Source of the DNA: GWF2-43-63 sp035390965 | Lineage (GTDB): Bacteria > Bacteroidota > Bacteroidia > Bacteroidales > DTU049 | Direction of reading: 5' to 3' | Length of the DNA: 36,149 bases | NCBI GenBank assembly: GCA_035390965.1 | Contig: DAOPKE010000019.1 | Span: 1 to 36,149 of the forward strand | Shown here: positions 7,409-15,557 of the stretch, piece by piece | How positions within the stretch are numbered: position 1 is the stretch's first letter | Layout of the letters: each line of letters opens with the position of its first letter | Notes under the pieces: model-generated | Database searches by the model: none | What the model was told of the DNA's origin: nothing | The model's input: only the letters and a program-made list of their open reading frames with translations | Position numbers and translations under genes: made by a program

Positions 7409-9970
7409 ATGAAAAAACGAATTTTATTTCTGATGGCTATGATTCCGCTGCTGACTCAGGCACAGCTGTTCTACAACAATGGAGCAACGGTTCAATTGAA
7501 TCCGGGTGCCATTGTTCAGGTAAACGGCAATGCTCAGAATCAGACCGGAATCATCAATGTTGCTACAGCTTCGGCTGCCAACCTTTACATAACCGGTAGT
7601 CTCACAAACAACGCTACTATCAATGGTTATGGCAATATTCATCTCAATGGCGACTGGATAAACAACAGCGTTTTCAATGCTTTCACCGGTCTGGTTTCTC
7701 TCGAAGGTGCTGCACAAAACCTCTCTGGAAGCGTTGTTACAACTTTTTATAATCTTACTTTGCTTGGTTCGGGAATCAAAACCCAAACAATCAATCAAAC
7801 AACATCTGGGACACTGAGTCTGAACGACCGCGAGCTGGCAACAAATATTTATACGATGTATGTTACCAATCCAGCGATCAACGCAGTTCAAAGAACGACC
7901 GGAATGGTGAGCAGTAACAACGGTGGATTCCTTTCCCGAAACACAAACCTTGCTGCGGCATATCTCTTTCCTGTCGGATCAAGCACAGGAACCACCCGCT
8001 ACAGGCCGGTTGAACTAACACCGGCTTCGACTGCGGCCAATACATATGTCGTTCGTATGGCCAATCTCGATGCAACTTCGGAAAGCTATGACCGTTCGCT
8101 CAAAGAAGCTTCTATCTGCCTTGTCAATCCATTGTTTTATCATCAGATCAATCGATCCGCCGGATCCGATGCCGTTGACCTCAGTATTTATTTTGACCAG
8201 ACAACCGACGGTGTTTGGGATAGTCTTGGAAACTGGCACACAGTGCCAACTTCAGAATGGTACAACATCAATGGTTCTGTCGTTATTTCCGGCTCGCCCC
8301 TTAGCCATGCCAGTGTTACTGGTTGGAATGATTTCAGTCAGTTGCCTTATGGACTGACACGCGGCATTCCGGTTATTGATCTGGGCAACGATACCACCAT
8401 CTGCAGCAACAGCAGCATTACGCTTGATGCCGGTTCAGGATTCACTTCCTATGCATGGAATACTGGCAGCACCAGCCAGACAATTTCTGTAAACACCGGC
8501 AGCTCATACAGTGTAACAGTTACCGATGGCACTTGTACAGCATCTGACATCATCAATATCACTGTTGTTGCTGTGCCGCTTGTCGATCTTGGAGCCGATA
8601 CCACCATTTGTCAGGGCGAATCGCTGATTCTCGATGCCGGCACTTCAGGCAATGGCTATTTGTGGTCTAACATGGCAGTAAGCCAAACCATTACTGTTTC
8701 TACAAGTGCGTTATATTCAGTTACTGTTACCAACGGGGGCATTTGTCCGGCTACCGACAACATTCAGGTAACCGTTCAGCCATGGGCCGATGCCACCATC
8801 ACTTCAGCACTGAATTATTGTTCAGGTGATGCAGCACTCAATCTCAGCGCCAACGACGCAGGCGGCATCTGGAGCGGAACCGGGATAACCAATGGTACGA
8901 ACGGGACATTCAATCCGGGCGTTGCCGGAGCAGGAAATCATGAGATCATTTACACCATTGCCGGCAACTGCGGTGACACAGATACAGTAACCATAAACGT
9001 CACACAGAGCGCCGATGCAACCATTACACCAGCAGGACCTTTCTGTATTCTCGATGCAGCAGTTGATCTCAATGCGGCCGATGCTGGCGGTAGCTGGAGC
9101 GGCAATGGCATAACAAACAGTGCCAACGGAACGTTCAATCCGGCATCGGCTGGTATTGGTACGCATACCATTACTTATGGAATATCAGGCGTATGCGGCG
9201 ACACAGCCACAACCCCCATCATTGTTATTGATGTGGCCGATGCCACCATCAGTGCCGCCGGTCCTTTCTGCGACAATGAGGCAGCCCTGAATCTCACAGC
9301 AGTTGATCCGGCTGGCTCCTGGAGTGGTGTTGGAATAACAAATGCCTCAACGGGTACTTTCAATCCATCAACGGCTGGCGAAGGAAACCACAGCATTGTT
9401 TATTCCATTCCAGGTTCTTGCGGTGATGCTGATACCATTAATATTACCGTATTTGAAACGCCTGCTGTAACTGTTTTCTCTACCAACGAAACATGCATAG
9501 GTCTCAACGATGGAATGGCCTGGGTCGATGTTTCCGGTGGAACGCAGCCCTATTCAATTCTTTGGAGTAATTCGGAAACCACTGATTCTATATTTGCACT
9601 TGTACCAGGCACTTTTAGTGTAACAGTAAATGATGCCAACGGATGTGGATGGATCAGACAGGTTGATGTTGAAGCTTCAAACGATTTGTGCTATACTCCG
9701 CATATTTGGGTACCCAATATCTTTTCGCCCAATGGCGACGGCAACAATGATGTCGCTTTTGTTCGCGGCGATGGAGTTCAATACATCACTTTTATTATTT
9801 ACGACCGTTGGGGCGAAAAAATATTTGAAAGCAATTCACTCAGTGTTGGATGGGATGGAACATACAAAGGCAAAGCGCTTGATCCGGCTGTTTTTGTTTA
9901 TTATGTAAAAGCAACTTTTGTCGATGATTCGCAGTCTGAATTGCATGGAAATATTACACTTGTCAGATAA
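7409..9970 (+). CDS. Type IX secretion cargo: large repeat protein with gliding-motility C-terminal domain
   Basis: The 853-residue protein has a signal peptide (residues 1 to about 19, ending LLTQAQ). Residues 320-460 carry two Ig/PKD-like units, each with an IDLGNDTTIC or VDLGADTTIC strand and a YSVTVT ending. Residues 460-682 are three tandem modules of 75 residues. Then comes a SprB-like repeat (NETCIGLNDGMAWVDVSGGTQPYSILWSN...). From about residue 766 the CHU_C/type B sorting domain follows: VPNIFSPNGDGNND, IYDRWGEKIFES, GWDGTYKGK, VYYVKATF, ending TLVR. Type B proteins of this kind are exported by the type IX system and usually need a partner PorP/SprF-like protein, which is the next gene. 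This is a probable adhesin or surface-layer protein. Confidence 0.88.
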   Translation: MKKRILFLMAMIPLLTQAQLFYNNGATVQLNPGAIVQVNGNAQNQTGIINVATASAANLYITGSLTNNATINGYGNIHLNGDWINNSVFNAFTGLVSLEGAAQNLSGSVVTTFYNLTLLGSGIKTQTINQTTSGTLSLNDRELATNIYTMYVTNPAINAVQRTTGMVSSNNGGFLSRNTNLAAAYLFPVGSSTGTTRYRPVELTPASTAANTYVVRMANLDATSESYDRSLKEASICLVNPLFYHQINRSAGSDAVDLSIYFDQTTDGVWDSLGNWHTVPTSEWYNINGSVVISGSPLSHASVTGWNDFSQLPYGLTRGIPVIDLGNDTTICSNSSITLDAGSGFTSYAWNTGSTSQTISVNTGSSYSVTVTDGTCTASDIINITVVAVPLVDLGADTTICQGESLILDAGTSGNGYLWSNMAVSQTITVSTSALYSVTVTNGGICPATDNIQVTVQPWADATITSALNYCSGDAALNLSANDAGGIWSGTGITNGTNGTFNPGVAGAGNHEIIYTIAGNCGDTDTVTINVTQSADATITPAGPFCILDAAVDLNAADAGGSWSGNGITNSANGTFNPASAGIGTHTITYGISGVCGDTATTPIIVIDVADATISAAGPFCDNEAALNLTAVDPAGSWSGVGITNASTGTFNPSTAGEGNHSIVYSIPGSCGDADTINITVFETPAVTVFSTNETCIGLNDGMAWVDVSGGTQPYSILWSNSETTDSIFALVPGTFSVTVNDANGCGWIRQVDVEASNDLCYTPHIWVPNIFSPNGDGNNDVAFVRGDGVQYITFIIYDRWGEKIFESNSLSVGWDGTYKGKALDPAVFVYYVKATFVDDSQSELHGNITLVR
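8786..9460 (+). repeat. Three tandem 225-bp coding repeats
   Basis: Units start at 8786, 9011 and 9236, each with GCCGATGC(C/A)ACCAT and each exactly 75 codons apart. Each encodes ADATI, a Cys, a GG(I/S)WSG(T/N)GI strand, NGTFNP (third copy STGTFNP) and a closing CGD. The copies have clearly diverged at the DNA level, so they are old rather than recent duplications. Each module has two Cys that could form a disulfide. Confidence 0.85.
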
Positions 9971-9997
9971 TTTTTAATTTTGAACAAAATCTGCAAT

Positions 9998-11032
9998 ATG
10001 AGAAAAATAATCAACTGGATATTTTTGCTGTTGTTTGCCACCTCTGTTTCGGCTCAGGATATTCATTTCAGCCAATATAATGATGCGCCTTTGATGATCA
10101 ATCCGGCATTGACAGGGTTTTTCGACGGATCGCACCGCATTGCTCTGAATTACAAAAATCAGTGGCGCTCCATTGGCAATGCATACAACACCTATGCAAT
10201 ATCATACGATGCGCCGGTAACATCTACCTCGGCAGGCAAAAGCGGATTCCTGTCAATGGGAGTCAATGTTTTTAATGATGTTGCAGGAGACCTTAATTTT
10301 AGCAACCTGATTGGAAATCTCAATATTTCATATCATTTGCGTTTGAGCGATGAACAATTGCTGTCGGCCGGTATTTATGGTGGTTTCGGACAACGATCCA
10401 TTGATCAGGGCGGCATGCAATGGGACAGTCAATACGACGGAACTTCGGGTTTTGATGGAACACTGCCAAGCAACGAAACCTTTGCTTTTCAAACGTTCAG
10501 CTATGCCGATTTTGGATTCGGAATGAATTGGTCATTGATGCATAACGCCACCAACATGACATCAAATGATGGTTTTAAAGCTAACGCCGGCTTTTCGGTC
10601 AGCCATGTCAATCAACCATCGTTTGAGTTTTTTGGAAATTCCGACGAAAAACTTGATATGCGCATCACCGCACATGCAAAAGCTCAGATTGGATTGAGCG
10701 GAACAAATACATCGCTCATCCCAACGGTGCTCGTTCAGGTTCAGGGATCCCAAAAAGAAATTGTACCGGGACTGATGGCTCGTTATACTTTGCGCGAACA
10801 ATCGAAATACACAGGTTTTATCAACGATGCATATCTTTCGCTGGGTGGTTATTTCCGCACCGGAGATGCTGTGATTGCTCATGCGTTGATTGAACTCAAT
10901 GATTTTGCTTTTGGACTCAGCTATGATGTAAATGTTTCTAAACTCACCAATGCCACCAGCGGTAAAGGAGGGTTTGAAATTATGGTACGTTACATCATTC
11001 AGAATTCAACCAAGAGCAGAACGCTCTATTAG
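9998..11032 (+). CDS. PorP/SprF family type IX secretion membrane protein
   Basis: The 344-residue outer-membrane protein has a signal peptide (MRKIINWIFLLLFATSVSAQ, residues 1-20). It continues with the family hallmark DIHFSQYNDAPLMINPALTGFFDG and many barrel strands, and closes with GGFEIMVRYI. PorP/SprF proteins assist attachment or export of type B cargo through the type IX system and are typically encoded right after their cargo gene, as seen here. The ATG at 9998 is preferred over an in-frame TTG at 9980 because it directly precedes the signal peptide. A terminator follows 85 bp downstream. Confidence 0.9.
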   Translation: MRKIINWIFLLLFATSVSAQDIHFSQYNDAPLMINPALTGFFDGSHRIALNYKNQWRSIGNAYNTYAISYDAPVTSTSAGKSGFLSMGVNVFNDVAGDLNFSNLIGNLNISYHLRLSDEQLLSAGIYGGFGQRSIDQGGMQWDSQYDGTSGFDGTLPSNETFAFQTFSYADFGFGMNWSLMHNATNMTSNDGFKANAGFSVSHVNQPSFEFFGNSDEKLDMRITAHAKAQIGLSGTNTSLIPTVLVQVQGSQKEIVPGLMARYTLREQSKYTGFINDAYLSLGGYFRTGDAVIAHALIELNDFAFGLSYDVNVSKLTNATSGKGGFEIMVRYIIQNSTKSRTLY

Positions 11033-11116
11033 AATATTGAACAAGGAACAAGGAAAGAAGATGTTTGAAGTAAATTCATTCTGATTTTCCAGAAAATCTT
11101 AAACAAGAAAGTTTAA

Positions 11117-11148
11117 ATGACGAAGTGATTTGCTTCGTCATTTTTTTT
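11117..11148 (+). terminator. Intrinsic terminator after PorP/SprF
   Basis: A 9-bp perfect stem (ATGACGAAG / CTTCGTCAT) with a 7-nt loop is followed by a run of eight T (11141-11148). It is well placed to end the rightward surface-protein operon. Confidence 0.85.
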
Positions 11149-11343
11149 AGAGTTGTCTCACAAAGAAATTTACTGCAAAAACAACATTCCACTTCCGCCG
11201 CTGCGGGATTATGCCAAAAGGAAATATGAAATAGGTAAAAATAATATTGACAATGAACCTTTTGTTGGCTGATGCCAGAGGTTTACCTGACAAACAGGCA
11301 GGCATCACATATCTATAGAAAATCCAATAACAATCGAGTAGGA

Positions 11344-11421
11344 GGAAAATAAAACAGCTTTAACCCTGTTTTATTTTCCGACCTCTCACACCACCGTACG
11401 TACCGTTCGGTATACGGCGGT
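11344..11421 (-). ncRNA. Group II intron domains V and VI
   Basis: Domain V, read leftward from 11421 to 11390, pairs ACCGCCGUA with UACGGUGGU and has an inner ACC/GGU helix capped by GAAC. Domain VI is an exact 14-bp stem (11344-11357 with 11366-11379) with an 8-nt loop. No bulged adenosine is visible in this stem, which is unusual for an intron that splices through a lariat. Confidence 0.8.
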
Positions 11422-11424
11422 TTC

Positions 11425-12828
11425 TTAATTTACACAGTGGACTTGTTTGTAGTAGTCACTGAAGAAGATAAATCCCGCCTTTCTAAGACGATCATTCGTA
11501 ATGCTACGGCTCAAGATAGGGCTTCCAGCAGTGCGCCAGTAGCTCTTTCTGGTGTTGGCATACTCAAACGCCTTTAGTTTGGGGATCCCGAGTTTAATCA
11601 GGTTGCGGTGCTTGGTTTTAATTCGTTTCCATTGTTTCCAGATCAACGATCTCAAGCGGCGTCTGTACCATTCGTCCGTTTTTTCGAGTAGTTTACTCAT
11701 GTCAGCAAGCCGAAAGTAATTCAGCCATCCAATGATGAACTGTTTTAATTCCAACTTCCTGCGTTCGTTTCCCCACCCGCTGCTCCGCGAGGTCAGAAGG
11801 CGGATTTTCGCCTTCATCTTTTCTGCACTTTTGTTGTGCAGCCGTGGTCGGAACTGATCTTTCGAACGGTAAAAGCCGTAACCTAAAAACTGCACTTCTG
11901 TTATGTGCGCTACTACTGTCTTCTCCCGATTTACATGCAAAAACAACTTCGATTCAATGAACTTTGTTATTCCTGCAAGCACTCTTTCGGCTGCTCTCTG
12001 ACTGCGACAGAAAATCATGCAGTCATCCGCGTACCTTACGAACCGATGTTCACGATTCTCAAGTTCTTTGTCCATTTCATTAAGCATGATGTTGCTCAAC
12101 ATCGGACTCAGATTTCCTCCTTGCGGTACTCCCGTCGTGGTTTCTTCGTAATGCCCATGTGTCATCACTCCTGCCCGAAGGTATTTGTGTATCAGCGATA
12201 CAACCCTACCATCTTTTATGGTTCGTGAAAGAACTTCTATCAGTTTGCTTTGGTTCACTGTATCAAAGAACTTTTCCAAATCCATGTCTACAACATAGCA
12301 GTAACCCTCGTTTGCATTTGCCAGACATTGCATTACGGCCTGATGGGCGCTCCGTCCGGGTCGGAACCCGTAACTCGATGGCGAGAACTGGCGCTCGTAA
12401 ATCGGTGTTAGTTGCTGGGTAATGGCTTGTTGCACTACCCTGTCCACTACCACAGGGATTCCCAAGCTGCGCTTCTTTCCGTTCTCTTTCGGTATCTCTA
12501 CTCGCAAGACCGGATGCGGCTTGTATTTCCCATCCAAAAGCTGTGTCAGCAACTCATCCTTGTGCTCCCGCAGGTAGTCAACGATTTCGTCTGTCTGCAT
12601 GCGGTCTACGCCTCCGCGTCCTTTATTCCGCATCACTTTCTTGTATGCTTCATTCAGGTTTTTGGGAGACAAAATGAACTCTAACAATTCCGGCTCTTGT
12701 GGCTTTGTGCTGGTGTCTCCATTTTCAGTCATCCATAAAAATGTCTGCCCTTCAACGTTATCTTCGAGTGCCGCTCTATCTTCACGTTGACAGGTGTCTT
12801 TCTCCGTTTTCTGCTTTCTTCCATTCAT
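11425..12828 (-). CDS. ltrA: Group II intron reverse transcriptase/maturase
   Basis: The 467-residue protein has all the reverse transcriptase blocks: GVDRMQTDEI (about 73), the IPKENGKKRSLGIP block (112-125), the DMDLEKFFD catalytic strand (181-189), GVPQGGNLSPMLSN (233-246) and the active-site YADD (266-269). The maturase X domain follows (GWLNYFRLADMSKLL..., then WKQWKRIKTKHRNL). It stops soon after the X domain with no HNH endonuclease, so mobility would depend on nicks or replication forks rather than its own second-strand cut. The frame is intact, so the protein could be active. It ends a few bases before domain V. Confidence 0.95.
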   Translation of the reverse strand: MNGRKQKTEKDTCQREDRAALEDNVEGQTFLWMTENGDTSTKPQEPELLEFILSPKNLNEAYKKVMRNKGRGGVDRMQTDEIVDYLREHKDELLTQLLDGKYKPHPVLRVEIPKENGKKRSLGIPVVVDRVVQQAITQQLTPIYERQFSPSSYGFRPGRSAHQAVMQCLANANEGYCYVVDMDLEKFFDTVNQSKLIEVLSRTIKDGRVVSLIHKYLRAGVMTHGHYEETTTGVPQGGNLSPMLSNIMLNEMDKELENREHRFVRYADDCMIFCRSQRAAERVLAGITKFIESKLFLHVNREKTVVAHITEVQFLGYGFYRSKDQFRPRLHNKSAEKMKAKIRLLTSRSSGWGNERRKLELKQFIIGWLNYFRLADMSKLLEKTDEWYRRRLRSLIWKQWKRIKTKHRNLIKLGIPKLKAFEYANTRKSYWRTAGSPILSRSITNDRLRKAGFIFFSDYYKQVHCVN

Positions 12829-13230
12829 ACAGTAACGTTCATTTGATTCTCACCTCTTAAGATTCGGCCCTTCTTCGCTTTGCAGCAAATACTATGGCCT
12901 CTGCTGACTCCTGGCAGCTATTGTTATCCGCGCTATTCACACGTCTGTCAGGCCTCCCGTGGTAAACATATCCCCCTTCTGCCCATGTAACCGCTGCATT
13001 TACACCTCACCTTCCGGGTAGTTATTGGACTTCGATTTGTTTGGCAATCTCGTCCGAGATGAGTTTGCCTGATGCAGTTCGTGTTCCTCGGTTCGGGCTT
13101 TTGCCTCCAGCTTCCTTCAGATTCCGCTTCACAGCGGACACCCTTGCTATTAGCTAATGGTTGGTAACTACCGACCCCCATAAAGGACTTTCACCTTCAA
13201 GGTGATATGTATGCACGGCGCACCACAAAC

Positions 13231-13356
13231 AATCCGCCGGCTGGCGGATTGCATATTAACAAGCATTATCAGAATACGCAGCACTTTATCTGCGACTCCT
13301 CTGGAGTCGTAGTTTTGTGTAATTATGGTCTACAGATATGTGACTCCTCCGGAGTC
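13231..13356. repeat. Cluster of three short palindromes beside the intron
   Basis: AATCCGCC-GGCT-GGCGGATT (13231-13250), CGACTCC-TCT-GGAGTCG (13293-13309) and GACTCC-TCC-GGAGTC (13342-13356) are perfect hairpins. The second and third are the same family. TCTACAGATATGTGA just before the third has an inverted near-copy, TCACATATCTATAGA, on the far side of the intron near 11306-11320. This looks like a REP-type intergenic repeat cluster into which the intron inserted. Confidence 0.75.
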
Positions 13357-13403
13357 GTCCAAAATTGATTTACCTGATCTATAAAAAACTTTGGTGTTAG
13401 TTT

Positions 13404-13739
13404 TTATTTTCTCACAAAATGCGGCATGTTTTCAGGCAGCACGAGCGATAATTCAATCAGGCCGGCAAATTCTCCGTTCTCGTACCAGGGACTTTGATAA
13501 ATAAGTTTCTTCTGACCGTTTTTATCAATCGTATATGCATTGGTTTCATGACTCTCCAGCATTTCTCTGATTTTCTCCGAGGCCTGCGGAGGATGACACC
13601 CAAATAATGATTTTCCTAAAAGATCACGACCGCCATATTTTTCAAAGGTTGAGGCTGACCGGTTGTTCATGAAAATTATTTTCCCTTCCTTGTCTGAAAC
13701 AGTGATTGCAAAAGGTAATTCATCGTACCAATTAGTCAT
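13404..13739 (-). CDS. Stand-alone PAS-domain protein
   Basis: The 111-residue protein is a single PAS domain: the opening helix WYDELPFAITVSDKEGKIIFMNNRSA, then the F-helix segment LGKSLFGCHPPQASEKIREMLE, and the closing strands LIYQSPWYENGEFAGLIELSLVLPE. The GCHPP motif occurs in PAS domains of the DUF438/hemerythrin-associated group. There is no output domain, so it must act by binding a partner or a small ligand. A partner gene is not obvious next to it. A consensus -7 element lies just upstream, so it has its own promoter. Confidence 0.8.
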   Translation of the reverse strand: MTNWYDELPFAITVSDKEGKIIFMNNRSASTFEKYGGRDLLGKSLFGCHPPQASEKIREMLESHETNAYTIDKNGQKKLIYQSPWYENGEFAGLIELSLVLPENMPHFVRK

Positions 13740-13756
13740 AATACGTTATTTTGGCA

Positions 13757-13764
13757 CAAAGATA
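13757..13764 (-). promoter_or_regulatory. -7 element of the PAS gene
   Basis: On the leftward strand TATCTTTG is an exact match to TAnnTTTG, 17 bp before the PAS start codon. A TTTG lies upstream at a longer than ideal spacing of 24 bp. Confidence 0.5.
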
Positions 13765-13797
13765 CAATGATTATTATTGGAATTTAATCAAAATAAA

Positions 13798-13823
13798 ACC
13801 TCCGAAACTTTCATTCCGGAGGT
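13798..13823 (-). terminator. Leftward intrinsic terminator-like hairpin
   Basis: A 7-bp stem (ACCTCCG with CGGAGGT) and a 12-nt loop are followed, on the leftward strand, by TTTTATTTT. The nearest gene to its right on that strand ends 900 bp away, so it may terminate long read-through from the Crp-type gene or an unrecognised RNA. Confidence 0.5.
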
Positions 13824-14735
13824 GTAAACTTTATAAACTATCAGAATCAGGATATAAGAAAATTTCTTCTCTTATTCCAGATACACTAAGCGATAATAGC
13901 GTTCTGGGGTTAAATCAGTGGTGTAAAATTAAACAGAAAAATATAAATGTCAATATGATTGATGTATGTTTTTTAGTTATCGTATGTTTTATTACTGTAA
14001 ACGTCAATATTTAACATCAAATTTATTTTTAATACACTGAAAACATCATGTTTTGGCAATACTTTCTTTCTACTTTTCAATAATACATAAAAGAAAATCC
14101 AATGGCTTTTCAGTGTTTTTTTTTCGCTAAATCTTACAGATATTTACGGTCTTTTTGTTGCTATTACATACTCGTGAAAAAACAATGCTTAATCCTAAAA
14201 CAAATATTAACGTAGATTCCATGAACAACCACAATATTAACATTGTTTTGATACACGTTTTGAATTTTTAGCAGTCTTGTCTTTGTAGAAAACAATAATT
14301 ATATGAAAACAACAAACACAGAAAAGCTCGAATTACTTGAAAAAGCATGGAATGCAAGGCAAATTTCGGAATCGGATTATTTAATGTGGAAAAGGGTTTA
14401 TGTGAAGAATTCTGCCACAACAACGACTAAACACAAGCGTTACAAAAGACAGGAAAAAAAATAGTTGCTTGGCCAAAAAACTTGTGTTTCCATTTTTCAA
14501 ATAGAGATTTTGGCACACTTACAACATTATTAGAAATTACGTCCAGAAGCGACAAAACTGCCCCAATGAATAAAAACTATTCTGTAGCTTACGGTACGGA
14601 CTGGTGATATTTTTATACAACCAAAACTTTATTTTAATGTGCTGCAAAAATTGAATTTTCCTGCAAATCAAACATGCTGGTATAGAGTTTATCACGTTTA
14701 AAGCATCGCGTTTTTGTTAACACTTGAAAAAAGAT
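13824..14735. other. Sparse AT-rich stretch with one small ORF
   Basis: Apart from the 53-codon frame at 14303-14464, nothing is recognisable in this 0.9-kb stretch. A chance frame on the plus strand (13751-14014) has a composition typical of non-coding AT-rich DNA. No tRNA-like or CRISPR-like structure was seen. Confidence 0.5.
14303..14464 (+). CDS. Small hypothetical protein, 53 aa
   Basis: The frame begins with ATG after an AT-rich leader and encodes a very basic, soluble peptide. An amphipathic helix near the start (EKLELLEKAWNARQISESDY) is followed by LMWKRVY, and the tail TKHKRYKRQEKK is strongly positive. It has no signal peptide or membrane segment. The pattern would suit a nucleic-acid-binding or toxin-antitoxin-type small protein, but no family is recognised. 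It is the only plausible gene in the surrounding 0.9 kb. Confidence 0.4.
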   Translation: MKTTNTEKLELLEKAWNARQISESDYLMWKRVYVKNSATTTTKHKRYKRQEKK

Positions 14736-15416
14736 TCAACCTTTCTCCGAGATTTTGCTGAGCGCTTCTTTATTCAGAATTGAAATCTGGCTGGAATCGA
14801 AGGCAATGATTTTATCCTGGCTCATTTCGGACAAGACCCGACTGACACTTTCGCGCGAGGTGCCAATCAGATCACCCATTTCAGTACGTGTCAACGGCAT
14901 ATGAAACTCGTTGCTATCGAACAATTTTTCAGAAAAACAAAGTAATGTTTCGGCCACCAGTCCCGGAATTTGTTTCTGTGCAAGACTGGCATATCTGAAA
15001 TAGTCGTTTAACTCGTTTCGGCACAATTCAACAATAAGCTCATAGGCAAATTTTCCGTTGCTGAAAATCAGATTGCGGAATATGCCAAGATCAATAAAAC
15101 ATACTTCTGCATCGTTGATGGCAGTCACTGAAAACTGATTTATTTTTTCACCAAAACTCGTTGGCAAACCCAGAAATGTGGGTGCTTTAACAACCCGCAG
15201 GATTTTATCACGAGTAGGTCCCTGCATATGCACCTTGGCCATTCCTTTGCGCAGATAAGCCACATTCAGCGACAATGCATTCTGCTTAATAATGGACTCT
15301 CCTTTTTTAAACTGAACGGAAACACTGTTATTTTCAAGATCCTGAAACTCTTCATTGGTCAGATGACAGGTGGCTGCAGCTTTGAGTTTACATTCCTTAC
15401 AGTTATGCTTTATCAT
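14736..15416 (-). CDS. Crp/Fnr-family transcription regulator with FNR-like cysteines
   Basis: The 226-residue protein has an N-terminal cyclic-nucleotide-type beta-barrel (about 25-125), a dimer helix, and a C-terminal winged helix with LTRTEMGDLIGTSRESVSRVL (residues about 173-193). The recognition helix has Arg-Glu-x3-Arg, as in E. coli CRP, which reads TGTGA. The N-terminus has Cys6, Cys9 and Cys17, and Cys106 sits in the strand equivalent to Cys122 of FNR, so an oxygen-sensitive Fe-S cluster is plausible. The open frame extends to 15467, but the promoter lies within that extension, favouring 15416. It is divergent from the DsrE2/TusA/Hdr operon and probably controls it. Confidence 0.88.
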   Translation of the reverse strand: MIKHNCKECKLKAAATCHLTNEEFQDLENNSVSVQFKKGESIIKQNALSLNVAYLRKGMAKVHMQGPTRDKILRVVKAPTFLGLPTSFGEKINQFSVTAINDAEVCFIDLGIFRNLIFSNGKFAYELIVELCRNELNDYFRYASLAQKQIPGLVAETLLCFSEKLFDSNEFHMPLTRTEMGDLIGTSRESVSRVLSEMSQDKIIAFDSSQISILNKEALSKISEKG

Positions 15417-15434
15417 GGCTGATCGTATTTTTTG

Positions 15435-15442
15435 TAAATATA
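15435..15442 (-). promoter_or_regulatory. Candidate -7 element of the Crp/Fnr gene
   Basis: TATATTTA on the leftward strand differs from TAnnTTTG in one position and lies 18 bp before the start at 15416. The first CRP-type palindrome covers the region about 33 bp further upstream, so binding there could repress the regulator gene. Confidence 0.4.
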
Positions 15443-15459
15443 CGAAATTTAAACCAATC

Positions 15460-15497
15460 TGTGACAAAAATCACAATCATGTGTAGCGTATTTCACA
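15460..15497. promoter_or_regulatory. Tandem CRP-type operators between the regulator and the Hdr operon
   Basis: TGTGA-CAAAAA-TCACA (15460-15475) has exactly the half-sites and 6-bp spacer of the E. coli CRP consensus. TGTAG-CGTATT-TCACA (15482-15497) is a second site with one exact half. Their centres are 22 bp apart, about two helical turns, and the pair lies between divergent promoters. The first site overlaps the upstream part of the regulator promoter, and both are upstream of the operon promoter, where activators bind. Confidence 0.75.
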
Positions 15498-15529
15498 CTA
15501 TTGTATGAATTTCAAATTAATAAGTGTCT

Positions 15530-15537
15530 TACATTTG
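15530..15537 (+). promoter_or_regulatory. -7 element of the DsrE2/TusA/Hdr operon
   Basis: TACATTTG matches TAnnTTTG exactly, 20 bp before the DsrE2 start at 15558. No good TTG is found at the -33 position, as expected of a promoter that needs an activator at the adjacent CRP-type sites. Confidence 0.5.
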
Positions 15538-15557
15538 TTTATTACAAAACAACCAAC

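Larger units (their letters stand above)
11333..13223 (-). mobile_element. Complete group II intron (about 1.89 kb) with encoded maturase
   Basis: Read leftward, the element starts with GTGCGCC at 13223, continues with the conserved GGTGAAAGTCC region near 13170-13200, carries the reverse transcriptase gene in domain IV, and closes with domain V (11390-11421), domain VI (11344-11379) and the 3' end CTACTCGAT at 11333. Both boundaries fit the rule GTGYG...AY. It lies in intergenic DNA and breaks no gene. The 5' exon has an 8-bp hairpin (AATCCGCC/GGCGGATT, 13231-13250) only 7 bp from the splice site. That placement and the lack of an endonuclease domain in the protein resemble class C introns, but the class is not proven. 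Confidence 0.9.

Noticed and set aside
12948..13181. A 77-codon frame upstream of the maturase
   Set aside because: It lies in the structured RNA part (domains I-III) of the group II intron and has no protein family.
13231..13356. CRISPR-like or integron attC origin for the palindromes
   Set aside because: The palindromes are short, unevenly spaced, lack spacers of constant length, and there are no cas or integrase genes.
13751..14014. An 87-codon plus-strand frame
   Set aside because: It has AT-rich chance composition, overlaps the PAS promoter and a terminator-like hairpin, and shows no family.
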